Assembly (NCBI GenBank): GCA_947685225.1
Contig: CANTUV010000032.1
Location: forward strand, 27,411,501-27,475,500
Length of the DNA: 64,000 nt
Source: Garcia nutans
Lineage: Eukaryota; Streptophyta; Magnoliopsida; Malpighiales; Euphorbiaceae
Direction: 5' to 3'
Position 1 is the stretch's first letter. Each line of letters starts with the position of its first letter. The translations under genes and the position numbers were made by a program. The notes under the pieces are model-generated. The model ran no database searches and was not told the origin of the DNA. It saw nothing but the letters and a program-made list of their open reading frames with translations. Below are positions 24,539-36,194 of this stretch, one piece after another.

Positions 24539-24551
24539 TGGTATCAGAGCC
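24539..24551 (+). other. Primer-binding site (tRNA-iMet)
   Basis: TGGTATCAGAGCC, seven bases after the LTR end, is the usual plant initiator-Met tRNA complement that primes minus-strand DNA synthesis. Confidence 0.92.
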
Positions 24552-24680
24552 TAGGTTTGAGATTCTCAACCTAGGTCATGTGTAAGAAAAAAAGTATTTT
24601 GATTTTAAAAAGTGGATTTTTTTAATAACATACATGTTTGGCATTGGCAGTCTCTGATCTTTAATGAGAGGTATTCTGCT

Positions 24681-24690
24681 GTGTTTGCAG
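24681..24690 (+). other. Putative splice acceptor upstream of gag
   Basis: GTGTTTGCAG ends 12 nt before the gag ATG at 24703. The related element has GTGTTTGTAG at the same place (47503-47512). With the conserved GGTAAGT donor in the LTR it would remove the PBS from the message. Confidence 0.4.
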
Positions 24691-24702
24691 ATATAGGTTG
24701 TG

Positions 24703-27700
24703 ATGGATTCTCACTCACGTTAGTCAGTTGAGGGTAGTACGGAGAGTGTAGCTCCGGATGAGATTGGAGAGGGAGTTAGAGTGGATAGTGCTGGAGAGGT
24801 ACCTGTTTCTGTGTCGGGGAGACCAGCTAGTGAGGATGTTCCGCCAGTTTGGGTTAGGCATGTGGTAGAGGCTTTGAGGCAAGCACCAGTACAACCACCG
24901 CCACCACCCCCACAACCTTTGGTATCAGTGAGACAGTATGATAAATTAAGGAAATATGGAGCAGAAGACTTCTTGGGTACTATTGATCCAGCTGTAGCTG
25001 AGCAGTGGCTAGATAAAGTACAGAGAATATTTGTTCAGTTGCAAGCCACTCCAGAGGAAAATTTTGATTATGCAAGATCCTTGTTGCAGAAGGACGCATA
25101 TGACTGGTGGAGGACAGTGCCCCATGCTATGGATGATCCACCAACGCTGTCCTATGTTGATTTTCTAAAAGAGTTTGAATTGAAGTATACTCCTAGGGAG
25201 TACAAAGATGTGAAGAAAATGGAGTTTCTAAGCTTGAAACAAGACAACCGGTCAGTAATGGAATATGAGGTTGAATTTATCCGGTTGAGCCATTATGCTG
25301 GGGGTATTATATCCGATGAGATTGATAGATGCAGGAGATTTGAGGAGGGATTGAGGCCCTCTATCATGTGTCATGTGGCTGGATCTAGATATCATGATTT
25401 TTCCCAGCTTGTGGCAGCAGCTAGGAGCGTGGAGAGAGCTCAGGTTATTGCAGCTATTTCAGAGGAAGAGATCAGGGTTAGAAGGCCCCAGTTTGAGGCA
25501 GGTTCTTCATCTGTGAAAAGAGGTAAAGGAAGTTTTGTTCCTCGGGTTAGTAGGAGTCATAGGCCAACGGGTAGGTCAGTACAGTTTCAGAGGCATAGAT
25601 CTAGACCTACAGTTTCAGTGGCAAGTGCTCCGACCCCAGTGATGCAGAGATCCACCTTACCCATATGTATTCATTGTGGTAGACCACATGGTGGTCCTTG
25701 TTGGAGGACTGGTGTGACAGGGGTATGTTTCAGATGTGGGTCGCCTGATCACTTTGTTAGAGATTGTCCTGAGAGATAGGAGCGGATGTCAGTGGATACT
25801 GCAGCTTCCCGACCTAGTGTGAGGGGAGGTCGTGGAGGCAGAGGTTTCAGCAGAGGAGGTAGATCTGGGTTCAGTTCTAGAGGAGGTTCTACAACCAGGG
25901 AGAGTAGACCAGAGGAGGCTGGATCTTCTCAGAGGATTTATGTGATGCAGAGGCAACCAGATACTTCGGCAGTCATAGCTGGTACTTTTTCTTTATTTGG
26001 TATTTCTGTACTTGCTTTGATTGATCCGGGTTCCACACATTCATATATTAGTGCATCTATTTTGCCTGTTTCTGATGTGCATGTTGAATCCCTAGGATTT
26101 GATGTTTTGGTGACAAATCCTTTAGGGCATAGTGTGATTGTTAGTAAGGTGCACCGAGATAGTGCAGTAATGGTGCAAGGTGAGGAGTTCCTTGGAGATT
26201 TAATTGAGATGCCTTTTAAGGAATATGATGTGATTCTAGGCATGGACTAGTTATCTAGACATGGAGCTGTGGTAGCTTGTAAGAAGAAAATTGTTACTTT
26301 GAAAACCAGCGATGGTAGAGAGGTGTTAGTATCTAATGAGCAGGGACAGCTAGCATCCTTGTTTGTTTCAGTTGTTGCAGCTAGGAGATTGATTAAAAAA
26401 GGGTGTGATGCTTACCTTGCTTATGTTCTGGATACTAGAGTAAAGAGTTCTCAACTTGATGATATACCCATAGTTGCAGAGTTCCTAGATGTGTTTCCAG
26501 AGGAGTTGCCGGGGTTGCCTCCAGAGAGAGAGGTAGAGTTTGGTATTGAATTATTGCCTGGTACCACTCCTATCTCCACTACTCCTTATAGAATGGCACC
26601 TGCTGAGCTGAAAGAACTGAAAGTGCAGTTGCAGGAGTTGTTGGATAAAGGGTTTGTTCGCCCTAGTGTTTCACCCTGGGGAGCTCCTGTTTTGTTTGTG
26701 AAGAAGAAAGATGGTACTATGAGATTGTGTATCGATTATAGGCAATTGAACAAGGTGACTATTAAAAATAAATATCCTTTGCCTAGAATTGATGATCTCT
26801 TTGATCAATTGAAGGGTGCAGCAGTGTTTTCTAAAATTGATTTGAGATTAGGGTACCATTAGTTGAGAGTCAGAGTTGAGGATATTCCTAAGACAGCCTT
26901 TCATACGAGATATGGGCATTATGAGTTTCTAGTTATGCCTTTTGGTTTGACGAATGCACCTGCTGTTTTTATGGATTTGATGAATAGGGTGTTTAGGCCC
27001 TATCTTGATCAGTTTGTAGTGGTCTTTATTGATGACATTCTGGTGTATTCGCGTAATGAGGAGGAACATGATAAGCATTTGTGGATTGTGCTGCAGATTT
27101 TGAGAGAGAAGCAATTGTTTGCTAAACTGTCAAAGTGTGATTTTTGGCTTGACCAAGTTACTTTTCTCGGTCACATAGTTTCAGCAGAGGGTATTAGAGT
27201 CGATCCGAGTAAAGTTGAAGCTATTTTGAATTGGAGTCCACCAAAATCTGTGACTGAAGTTAGAAGTTTTCTGGGTTTGGCAGGCTATTACCGATGGTTT
27301 GTGAAAGGATTTTCTTTGATAGCTACTCCACTTACCAGATTGCTGCGAAAGGGAGTTAGATTTGTGTGGACAGATCAGTGTCAGGCTAGCTTCGAACAGT
27401 TGAGAGAAATGTTGACTCAAGCACTTGTTCTTACTTTACCTGTGGAAGATAAACCATATGTGATTTACAGTGATGCTTCACATAGGGGTTTGGGTTGTGT
27501 TCTGATGCAAGAAGGTAAAGTTATAGCTTATGCTTCTCGACAGTTGAAACCTCATGAGCTTAATTATCTGACCCATGATTTAGAGTTGGCAGCCATTGTG
27601 TTTGCATTGAAGATTTGGCGACATTATCTGTATGGGGAAAAGTGTTTTATCTATACTGATCATAAAAGTTTAAAATATTTGGGTGTCCAAAAAGAGCTTA

Positions 27701-29355
27701 ATCTTCGACAGAGGAGATAGTTGGAGTTAATTAAGGACTACGACTGTTTGATTGATTATCATCCTGGTAAGGCAAATGTTGTTGCTGATGCCTTGAGTCA
27801 GAAGTCTTTAGCTGGGTTAACTGTTTATTCGCTCTCGTTGCTTATTGAGTTGAGAGGATTGCATGCTAGTTTTGTAGCTTGTGATGATGGTGCATTGTTG
27901 GCATAGTTGCAGTTAAAACCAGTGTTGTTGGATCAGATCAAAGAAGCTCAATTGGCTGATGAGAAGATTCAAAAGATTGTTTCAGATTGTCAGAATGGAA
28001 AGAGTCGAGATTTTTTTGTGAGAGGTGATGGGAGTCTTTGGTTTAAGAGCAGAATGTGTGTACCTGATGATGCTAATTTGAGAAGGATTATTCTAGAGGA
28101 AGCACATCAATCAGTATTTGCTATGCATCCGGGCAATACAAAGATGTATCATGATTTGAGGCAGCATTATTGGTGGTTCGGTATGAAGAGAGACATTGCA
28201 GATTTTGTGTCTAAATGTCTCACAAGTCAGAAGGTAAAAGCTGAGCATCAAGTTCCAACAGGGTTACTTTAGCCTTTGTCAGTGCCTGAATGGAAATGGG
28301 ATAGAGTAACCATGGATTTTGTATCTGGTCTGCCATTGACACAAAGAAAGCATGATGCTATTTGGGTGATTGTTGACAGGTTGACTAAGACAGCTCATTT
28401 TCTTCCGGTTCGGATGGACTACTCTTTGGAGAGGTTAGCTGAGCTGTATATCCATGAGATTGTTAAGTTGCATGGTGTCCCAACTTCTATAGTTTCTGAT
28501 AGAGACCCCAGATTTACTTCAAGGTTTTGGAAGAGCTTACATGGTGCATTGGGTTCTCGATTGCATTTCAGTACTACTTTCCATCCGCAGATAGATGGGC
28601 AGTCCGAGAGGGTGATACAGATTATCGAGGACATGTTGAGAAGCTGTGTCATTGATTTCTCTGGAAGTTGGGATAGATTCTTACCACTTGTTGAATTTGC
28701 TTACAATAACAGTCATCAATCCAGCATTGGTATGGCCCCATTCGAAGCATTGTATGGTAGACGGTGCAGGACACCTCTATGTTGGAATGAACTTGGTGAA
28801 GGTAAGTTAATTGGTCCTGATTTGGTTAAAGAAACTGAAGAGAAAGTGAAAATGATTCGAGATAGGTTGAAAGCAGCTTCGGACCGACAGAAATCTTATT
28901 CAGATTTGAAGAGGAGAGACATTGAGTATAATGTAGGAGATAAAGTATTTTTGAAGGTGTCTCCTTGGAAAAAGATCTTGAGGTTTGGTCGGAAAGGGAA
29001 ATTGAGTCCTCGTTTCATTGGACCTTATGAAGTTTTGGAAAGAGTTGGACCAGTTGCTTATCGGCTTGATTTGCCACCTGAGTTGGATAAGATCCATAAT
29101 GTATTTCATGTTTCTATGTTGAGGAGATACAGGTCGGATCCATCTCATGTATTGCAAATAGAATCTATCAAAGTAAATCCAGATCTGACATTTGAAGAGG
29201 AACCAGTTGCTATCTTGGCACGTGATGTAAAAGAGTTGAGAAATAAGAAAGTGCCTTTGGTAAAGGTTCTGTGGAAGAATCATGCAAAGGAAGAGGCAAC
29301 TTGGGAAAGTGAGAAATTAGTGCGAGATCAATATCCTCAACTATTTCAGACTTGA
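24703..29355 (+). pseudogene. gag-pol polyprotein, chromovirus, seven amber stops
   Basis: One frame of 1550 codons without frameshifts. It would make the capsid and replication enzymes of the element. Seen in order: retrotransposon Gag domain (about residues 75-235); CCHC zinc knuckle (342-355, CX2CX4HX4C); aspartic protease with DPGST (D 441); reverse transcriptase with FIDD (775-778); RNase H starting at SDAS (D 924); integrase with HHCC finger, then D 1205, D 1266 and E 1302 (D-D35-E); GPY/F-like segment; chromodomain-like tail (about 1497-1548). In-frame TAG stops at 24721, 25777, 26248, 26860, 27718, 27904 and 28270. The last zinc-finger Cys of integrase is Ser (residue 1175). The ATG follows the putative splice acceptor. 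No function expected in this copy. Confidence 0.93.
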
Positions 29356-29363
29356 TATCGGGT

Positions 29364-29381
29364 AATTTCGAGGGCGAAATT
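29364..29381 (+). other. Pre-PPT stem-loop
   Basis: AATTTCGAGGGCGAAATT, a seven-base stem with a four-base loop, nine nt after the pol stop and just before the PPT. Shared with the LARD elements. Confidence 0.7.
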
Positions 29382-29388
29382 TCTTTTT

Positions 29389-29401
29389 AGAGGGGGAGAA
29401 T
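29389..29401 (+). other. Polypurine tract
   Basis: AGAGGGGGAGAAT directly before the 3' LTR. It would prime plus-strand DNA synthesis. Confidence 0.9.
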
Positions 29402-30223
29402 TGTAATATCCCAATGCATGCCCTAGAAGTTTTAATACAATTGTTGTTTGATTTGAATTTAATGTACATATGTTTTTGCAAAGGAAAGTTATGTGAAGAA
29501 AGGAAATGTATATGTTGTATATATGTTAAAATAAATAACATATACATAAGTCAAATGGAGAGTCAATGGAAGAAGATATTTTTATGTGTGATATGTGAAA
29601 TTACTTAAATGGGCATATAAGTGACAAAGGTTAAGTTAAATGGGTGAGGGCATTTAGGTAATTGCTTTGTTAAAATTGCTTGGTGGATATTTAAAGAAGA
29701 AAAGAAGTTTGACTTGTGATTATTTTCTTTTCTTCTCCTTTGTGTGCCGGCTATTCAAGAGACGAGAGAGCAAGAGAGGTGTTCTTGATGCTAGAATCAA
29801 ATTGAAGGAGAAATCAAAGGAGTTGGTTGGAGATTTGTGAAATTTCTTCATTTAAGGTAAGTACTCTCTTGTTTTCTTTTGGTATTTTGAAGATGTGTTT
29901 GAAGTGTGTTGTGATTTGATAATATTATGATTTGATATGTTTGAGATGAGTTTCTAAATGTTGAAATTGATTGTGAGTTAATTTAGTGTTGGTTTGGTTT
30001 TGGTTGAAGATGGTAGGTTAAAAGTGATGTTGTTTTTTTTAGGGTTTTGAAGTGGAAGGTGATTAAATGTGTTGATGATGGGTTGTTAAGGTGAATATTG
30101 TGGTAAACATGTGAAATATGTGTTTAGAACATGGATTACATTCAATTGAATTATGCTATATTGTGTATAATGTAATTGAGAGCAACTAAAGAGGACTTGA
30201 ACATGTTAGGGTTGCAATTCATG

Positions 30224-30415
30224 AGAGACACGGCCAAAAGCAAGGAGAGACACGGCCAATTCAGGAGAGACACGGCCAAGTCCATGGAAATTTGGCCGTG
30301 TTGGGTGATTTTTGGAGGAGACACGGCCGTGTCCCTTGCCCATGTTGGCTTCTGTTGCTTTTGGTTGAGAGGTTTTTGGTTGAGAGACACGGCCACAAGC
30401 TTGGCCGTGTCCCTT
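30224..30415. repeat. GACACGGCC palindrome block, 3' LTR
   Basis: Six modules. Includes one perfect short palindrome GACACGGCCGTGTC (30319-30332) and one with arms GACACGGCC/GGCCGTGTC around core ACAAGCTT (30385-30410). Confidence 0.82.
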
Positions 30416-31352
30416 GAGTGTGTTGGCTACTGTGATTTTCCTTTCTCTTCTTACATGGTTGAGATTGAACTTACACTTGATAATGCATATGATATTATAT
30501 GAACAAGATTAGGTATTGTGCATTGTGAAACTTGCGAATGGCAATGTGTTATATGAATAATGTATCTTGAAATGTTATACCAATGATGCTATGTGAATAA
30601 TATGAATTGAGATATAATATGACGATGCTAGGTGAATAATATGAATTGAGATACAACATGATATGAGGCCATTGTGTTTGGCTATGATAACTCAAATTTG
30701 ATGTGAAGCCATTGTGTTTCGCTATGATGATTCAATTGAAAGAACATAAGGCATGTTTGCCTAATTGATGATGAGAATTGAGAATGAAATAATAAATGAA
30801 TTGTGTGTCTAATGTGTTATTCATTTTCAGAGTTTTGTTATTGGTGGCATGCCTATTGGTAACATTCTCTTGAAGTTAGGTTGGATTGGATCCTTGAAGC
30901 CTAATTGAGATGTTACAACCCTTGAAGCTAGGTTGGATTGGTTCTTGAAGCCAAGTTGGGTTGATACTTAGCATGCTTTATTCCCCTTGAAGCTTGGTTG
31001 AACCTAAATCCTTGAAGCCTAGTTGGGTTTATGATAATGATAAATGTGATAACAAAACCAAAGCATTAACTCTGAAAATTGAATGGCATATTAGTGTGTT
31101 TTGGGCCCATGCTTGTCTTTGTATATAATATGGGATTCTTGAATGGTAAAAACTATGAAACTATGAAGATGTAATATGATTATTGCTATGACATTAAATG
31201 TAGTATGATGTGGTAATGTGATGTGCTTCTATGTGTGTGGTTTATGAAATATATTGGTATGATGTTAGCTTTTCACTTATGATGTTCACTTTATGATTTA
31301 GATGTGTGACATTACATTGCCTTAAAGTATTATGTTGGTATATTTTGTACTA

Positions 31353-31390
31353 CTAAGCCGATGGCTTAGCGCGATAGTGTTTGATCGCGC
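31353..31390 (+). other. Conserved LTR double hairpin, best copy
   Basis: Stem 1 CTAAGCC-GAT-GGCTTAG, followed directly by stem 2 GCGCGAT...ATCGCGC with seven perfect pairs. Then CAGGTAACAG. Confidence 0.72.
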
Positions 31391-31745
31391 AGGTAACAGA
31401 GTTGAACCCGAAAGCTCCTCGAGACCGAGTGAGAGTAGACATTGAAGAGTTATTTTGGGACTTAAAGATCGGAGAAGAGCTGCCAATCATGTATATATTC
31501 TATGTTTTGTAAACTTTGATTTATATTATATTTGTAATAACTTCCGCTGTGAACTAATAAATGTTTTTATATATATATGGTGTCTTTTGGATTTCTTTTA
31601 AATGTTTGAGATTGGTTTCACTTATTTATAAAAAATAATTGTTGTGTCTTTTTAAACTGTGGCATTTTCTATATTCAGTATATGTATTTTACGATCGTTT
31701 AAGCATGCTTGGTACGTATACGGGATATAGGGGTGTTACATACTC

Positions 31746-32435
31746 AATTTCCCCAATTCATTCATATGAAACCCTTACTCAACAATTTCAACAATTCATC
31801 ATCATCCTCACAATTAACCATATTATCTCACAATTAACCATATTATCATCATCTAAATACCAATTCCACACACATATATACTTCAATCTTTCATTATCAA
31901 CACCATCACACACCAACCATATCAAATCCAAACTCAAACAATAGGAATCAAAACAAGAAAATGAATACTTACTTGAATATTATGTCAAATCTTCAATAAC
32001 CATCTTCAATTCTCTCAAAACCCATAAGAATTTGGTGTATATGTAGATAAAATCACCTCTCTTTCTCTCTATCCCTCTTTCTCATTCTCTCTCTCTCGTC
32101 CAAGAAGAAGAAGAAGATGAAGAAGATGAAAAGAAGATTTTTTTCTTCTTTTTCTCATGCTTATCATATATATATATATTAAATAATTAAATACCTTCAA
32201 ATCTTCACCATACACTTGTCACTCTTTGACTTTCTTTCTTCTTTTTCTTTTAATTATTATTATTAATTAATTAAGCTTACTTTCCCACACCACTTTATGC
32301 CTCATATATATGTGATGTATATGTTGGTATATGTATATTTCTTATATATCACTTTTATATTCCCATATATATTTCCAAATACCATATACAACAATAATTA
32401 TTCCAAACTTTTAGTGTGTATTTCGGGATATTACA
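31746..32435 (-). mobile_element. LARD-2 3' LTR, right piece
   Basis: Resumes LARD-2 after the TSD (31741-31745). Nearly identical to 38093-38773. Ends GGGATATTACA, followed by the reverse polypurine tract. Confidence 0.9.
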
Positions 32436-35400
32436 ATTCTCTCCCCCTTAAATAATTTCGTCCTCAAAATTATCTGATACAGTAACAATCCATTCTTAAC
32501 AAAATACCATCTTAACTTTCATATAACATTCATTACATTATTGAATTATTATGTCATCCAATCATATAACTTCAACTCTCCCCCTTAGAGTCATTCATCT
32601 TATCCAAATTTCATGGTTCATCAATATATACACTTATATGTCTTAGTACTTTCTCAACAAAGCAATCAAGATAATTCCTCACATTCCCAATCAATATACC
32701 TTTTATACTAAAATCAGATCATCTTATAATATACTTATAGTTCGTTTAATTATTATCTTCAAGATATTTTATTACTTCATCTCCTTATAATTACTTTCTT
32801 AACTTTAACTTTTAAAAATCATTGATTTATATCTTATTATTGTTTATCTTGTTATTACACTCACTTTCAGAATAGATTTTGATCAAACCTTAATTGATAT
32901 GAAAATCCCTATTTGTCACACACTTAATTCTTTCTTTAGCATACTTTTCACTTATATACATATTATTACAATGCCTTTCAATTTATTTTATAGATAATCA
33001 ATCTTTTTCTTTTCATTATTTACAACTGACATAACTCCATTCATTCATATCCATTCACATTTTAGAATTTTACATCATATACATTATCATGTAAATCATT
33101 ATATTCTTAGTACCACTATACATATTAAATCTCAATATTGATTCATAATCTTCCAAAAATCTAGATCAATTGATCTATCTATTACAAAATTCCCATGTTT
33201 CAATCTTGTTTAATCCAAACCAACAATTAACTTATTTAAACTTATCATTAGATTTCACAATATATATATATAACCTAATTCCATAAGGTCAAACTTGTAT
33301 TCATATCCTAATCTCTTCAGAGCCATATTCAGTCAAATTATCATGATAACAAATCACTCCAATTTGTCCTTCAATATACATATAATTTATTTTCTATTAT
33401 CTTAATATAAATTCCACCAATTCTTAAGATAATCTTATATCATATTAATCGTCTATAGTTTATTCACTTAAACCTTAAACCCATTCACTTATTCACTTTA
33501 TACCATAAACATATTCAGTATAACTTTCAGTCACCTTTTGTAATTTCTCTCTTTTTACAACTTTTTCACATATCACACCATTGCTATCTTTACAATAAGT
33601 GTTATCCATACTCAACACATTTTCATAATTCTCTTCTTTTTCCTTACGTTTCATAATTATAACCAGATTTCTAACATAAAATGATAAGATACAACTTTAC
33701 CAAATCATAACTCTTGATTATACCTTTAGAAACATAACTATCAATCTTATCAAAACTATATTACAGTCATATTATTTCAGTCCCAAATCTGCGGATAACA
33801 AAACTAACCGGCCAAATATATTAAACAAAACATATGGCCTTAAGAGATTAATAGTCAAGCCTGTGACTTATGAATCGATACTGTCCCTTTATTATTCTGC
33901 TTACCACTTTTCCAATTACAATGCTACGATTATAACACAAAGATTATATATTCATTTTCTAAACTTTTGCTACACCAAGAGTTAACACATTTCAATTCCG
34001 TTTCAACCCACTTTGCACTCGAGTATATGATTATCATTAGTTTAATTCATGTTTCAACAATATGATTATTATTATCTTCTTTTATGAGCACATATTCCAT
34101 CTCATGCCAATCTTACAAAATTTCCTTTTTGTCACTTCATTTCTAATCCATTTACAATCTCTTATAATATACAAATACATACAACTTCACCATATGTGGA
34201 TACTTTGGGACTCTAAATATCATACGATCATCCAACTCAGTGATCACCATAACCATTTCACTGTCCAATATTACACGAGTCTATTCTTACTCTCAATTCC
34301 ATCATATAATTTATCTAGTTTGCTCAAGTCATAACCTAATCTTTCTTAGGTTCACTAATACATGCAATATCATTCTCCATATTACTAATCCAATAGTTAT
34401 ACCACATACACATTCATAGGTCACCTTCATAATGTGATTCACATTTCCTTCATATCATAATTTCATTCATAATGAAAAACTCAGCTCACATATCCTATAC
34501 ATGCATACACTTAATTATATGCTCTTATTTTATTTTCCTTTTTCATACATTCCATACAATTTAATGTTTATCACTTTCCTTTGAACACTATCATTCTCAT
34601 TCCTTCAATATGATGTAAAGTATTTATCATCACAACAAATATATGTATATATTCTAACCATAATAACAATTCACATACATCTTAGTCACATTCCCAATGT
34701 GACATCTCTTTCACTTTTGTCTTTAAAAGCATTTAATATACCTTCATATCCACTTTTACCCTTTCTACTCAAATAACTTAAAATAACTCATTTTCACTTG
34801 CTTACTCACTTTCTTTTGACTTCAAAACAAATTCTCATACTATCAATCACATTACTCAATTCATAATACTTTCATATGCAATATTATTAATTTCACATAG
34901 CTCATGTATTTAATATACACTAAACCATTAATATCCAAATAATCTTTATCGAATTCCACTAAAACTTTAACTTTCAACTTACTACTTCACTTAAACTTCA
35001 ATTTGCCAAACTCATCTTTTCTTAAGATCAACTTTAAAAAAAAAAACATCTTATATATATATACCCCAAAGCAACATCAAGACATATAATTTTCACAATT
35101 ATCAAGCTCATTTCAAAAACCTCAAATATCACATATTACTACCATTAACATGAGCTTTCACAATATTCAAAGCATATCACATTTCTAACATTGAATTTAC
35201 AATGTTTGCATTTACATAACCATATAAGCAATACCAATATGTCTTCTTAGTTAACCCACCTCATCTCTTTTTCTTTTAAACAAAATCTTAACTTTATTTA
35301 TCCAAACCTCAAATAATCACATTTTGTCTCTATATCAATCGACTCACTCAATATTCCATCATACTCTCTTTATGTCAATAACATATCTTTCCATATTAAC

Positions 35401-35897
35401 AATCCAACAATATTTCCTTTGTCTAGCAAACCCAACATAAACTTTATTATAAAAAGATTCAAAGTATAGAGGAAAGAGTACATACTTTAATCTTGATTTT
35501 GTTTTCAAATCATTTCCAACTTTATTCTCCTATACATTTCTTTATTTTACAATCGCTTTTCAACAATCAATATTTCAAAATTTACTTTCCTTAAGTAAAC
35601 TCCCATTCTTGAATTTACCAATTAAACTCGTACCAATTTTTCATATCATTTCTTTTTTTCCAATTTTACTTTCATATAAAATCTGATTCACACACTATCA
35701 TCCATCTCATGTAATTCAGATACATCACAAATCACATAATGCCACGTTCGAGACCAACCTAGGTGTTAATGCATATGCATGTATTACAAATTTCATTTCA
35801 AAACTTTTCTTTTTCAATGTTGTTTAAACTTTTCAAAATTTTTTTTAATTCTACTTAGTCCGAGAACCTCGAACCTAAGCTCTGATACCAAAATAAT
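32436..35897 (-). mobile_element. LARD-2 internal region, 3.46 kb, non-coding
   Basis: Complete interior between two LTRs. Reverse PPT (CTCTCCCCCTTAA) and pre-PPT stem-loop (32454-32471) on the left; primer-binding site 35879-35890 (minus TGGTATCAGAGC) on the right. No ORF above about 90 codons and no gag, protease, RT or integrase motif in any frame. Similar in order and sequence to 12455-14898 and 53009-56124, so the interior is conserved although it codes for nothing recognisable. Expected role: a passenger genome packaged by family A proteins. Confidence 0.85.
35879..35890 (-). other. Primer-binding site of LARD-2
   Basis: GCTCTGATACCA on plus, TGGTATCAGAGC on minus, seven bases from the 5' LTR. 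Same tRNA primer as the autonomous element. Confidence 0.9.
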
Positions 35898-36157
35898 TGT
35901 AACACCCCCATACTCTATATAAGTACTATACATATAACGATCATACATACAGTACGTAAATAAAGTATAAGAATGTCACCATTTTTTACAGATTAAAAAC
36001 TTTTATCAGTGTTCCAAACAATAATATATATATTTTATTTATCAAAATACAACGTAATTAAATCTTACATGCATGCATCACCTTCTAGTTGGTCTCAGAA
36101 CACTCTTACCTTACTCGTGGCATACCGATTGACTTTAGATCTATCACCTACTCACCT

Positions 36158-36194
36158 GCGCGATTACACAGCCACACTGAGCCAGAGAGCTTAG
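36158..36194 (-). other. Conserved LTR double hairpin, decayed
   Basis: Same decayed form as 20275-20311, as expected for the two LTRs of one element. Confidence 0.5.

Larger units (their letters stand above)
22210..31740 (+). mobile_element. Near-complete autonomous gypsy chromovirus (Tekay/Del-like)
   Basis: 9531-bp element with LTRs 22210-24531 and 29402-31740, PBS, single-frame gag-pol, PPT and perfect TSD TACTC (22205-22209 and 31741-31745). The uninterrupted target is visible in the LARD-2 partner LTR at 38081-38104. The LTRs differ at few sites apart from the palindrome block, so insertion is fairly recent. Seven in-frame stops make the copy non-functional. The chromodomain-like tail and RT/IN sequence point to the Tekay/Del chromovirus lineage, by recognition only. 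Confidence 0.95.
29402..31740 (+). mobile_element. Chromovirus 3' LTR
   Basis: 2339 bp, TGTAATATCCC to GGGTGTTACA, followed by the TSD TACTC. Differs from the 5' LTR mainly in the palindrome block (extra module at about 30241-30275), poly-T length and scattered substitutions. Contains the A/T palindrome (29507-29546), donor 1 (29857) and the double hairpin (31353-31390). Confidence 0.93.

Noticed and set aside
24721..28272. Programmed amber readthrough in gag-pol
   Set aside because: Seven TAG codons at conserved Gln and Trp positions are better explained by mutation; a readthrough element would have one stop at the gag/pol border.
28419..29283. Minus ORFs opposite integrase (77 and 127 codons)
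   Set aside because: Shadows of the gag-pol frame on the other strand.
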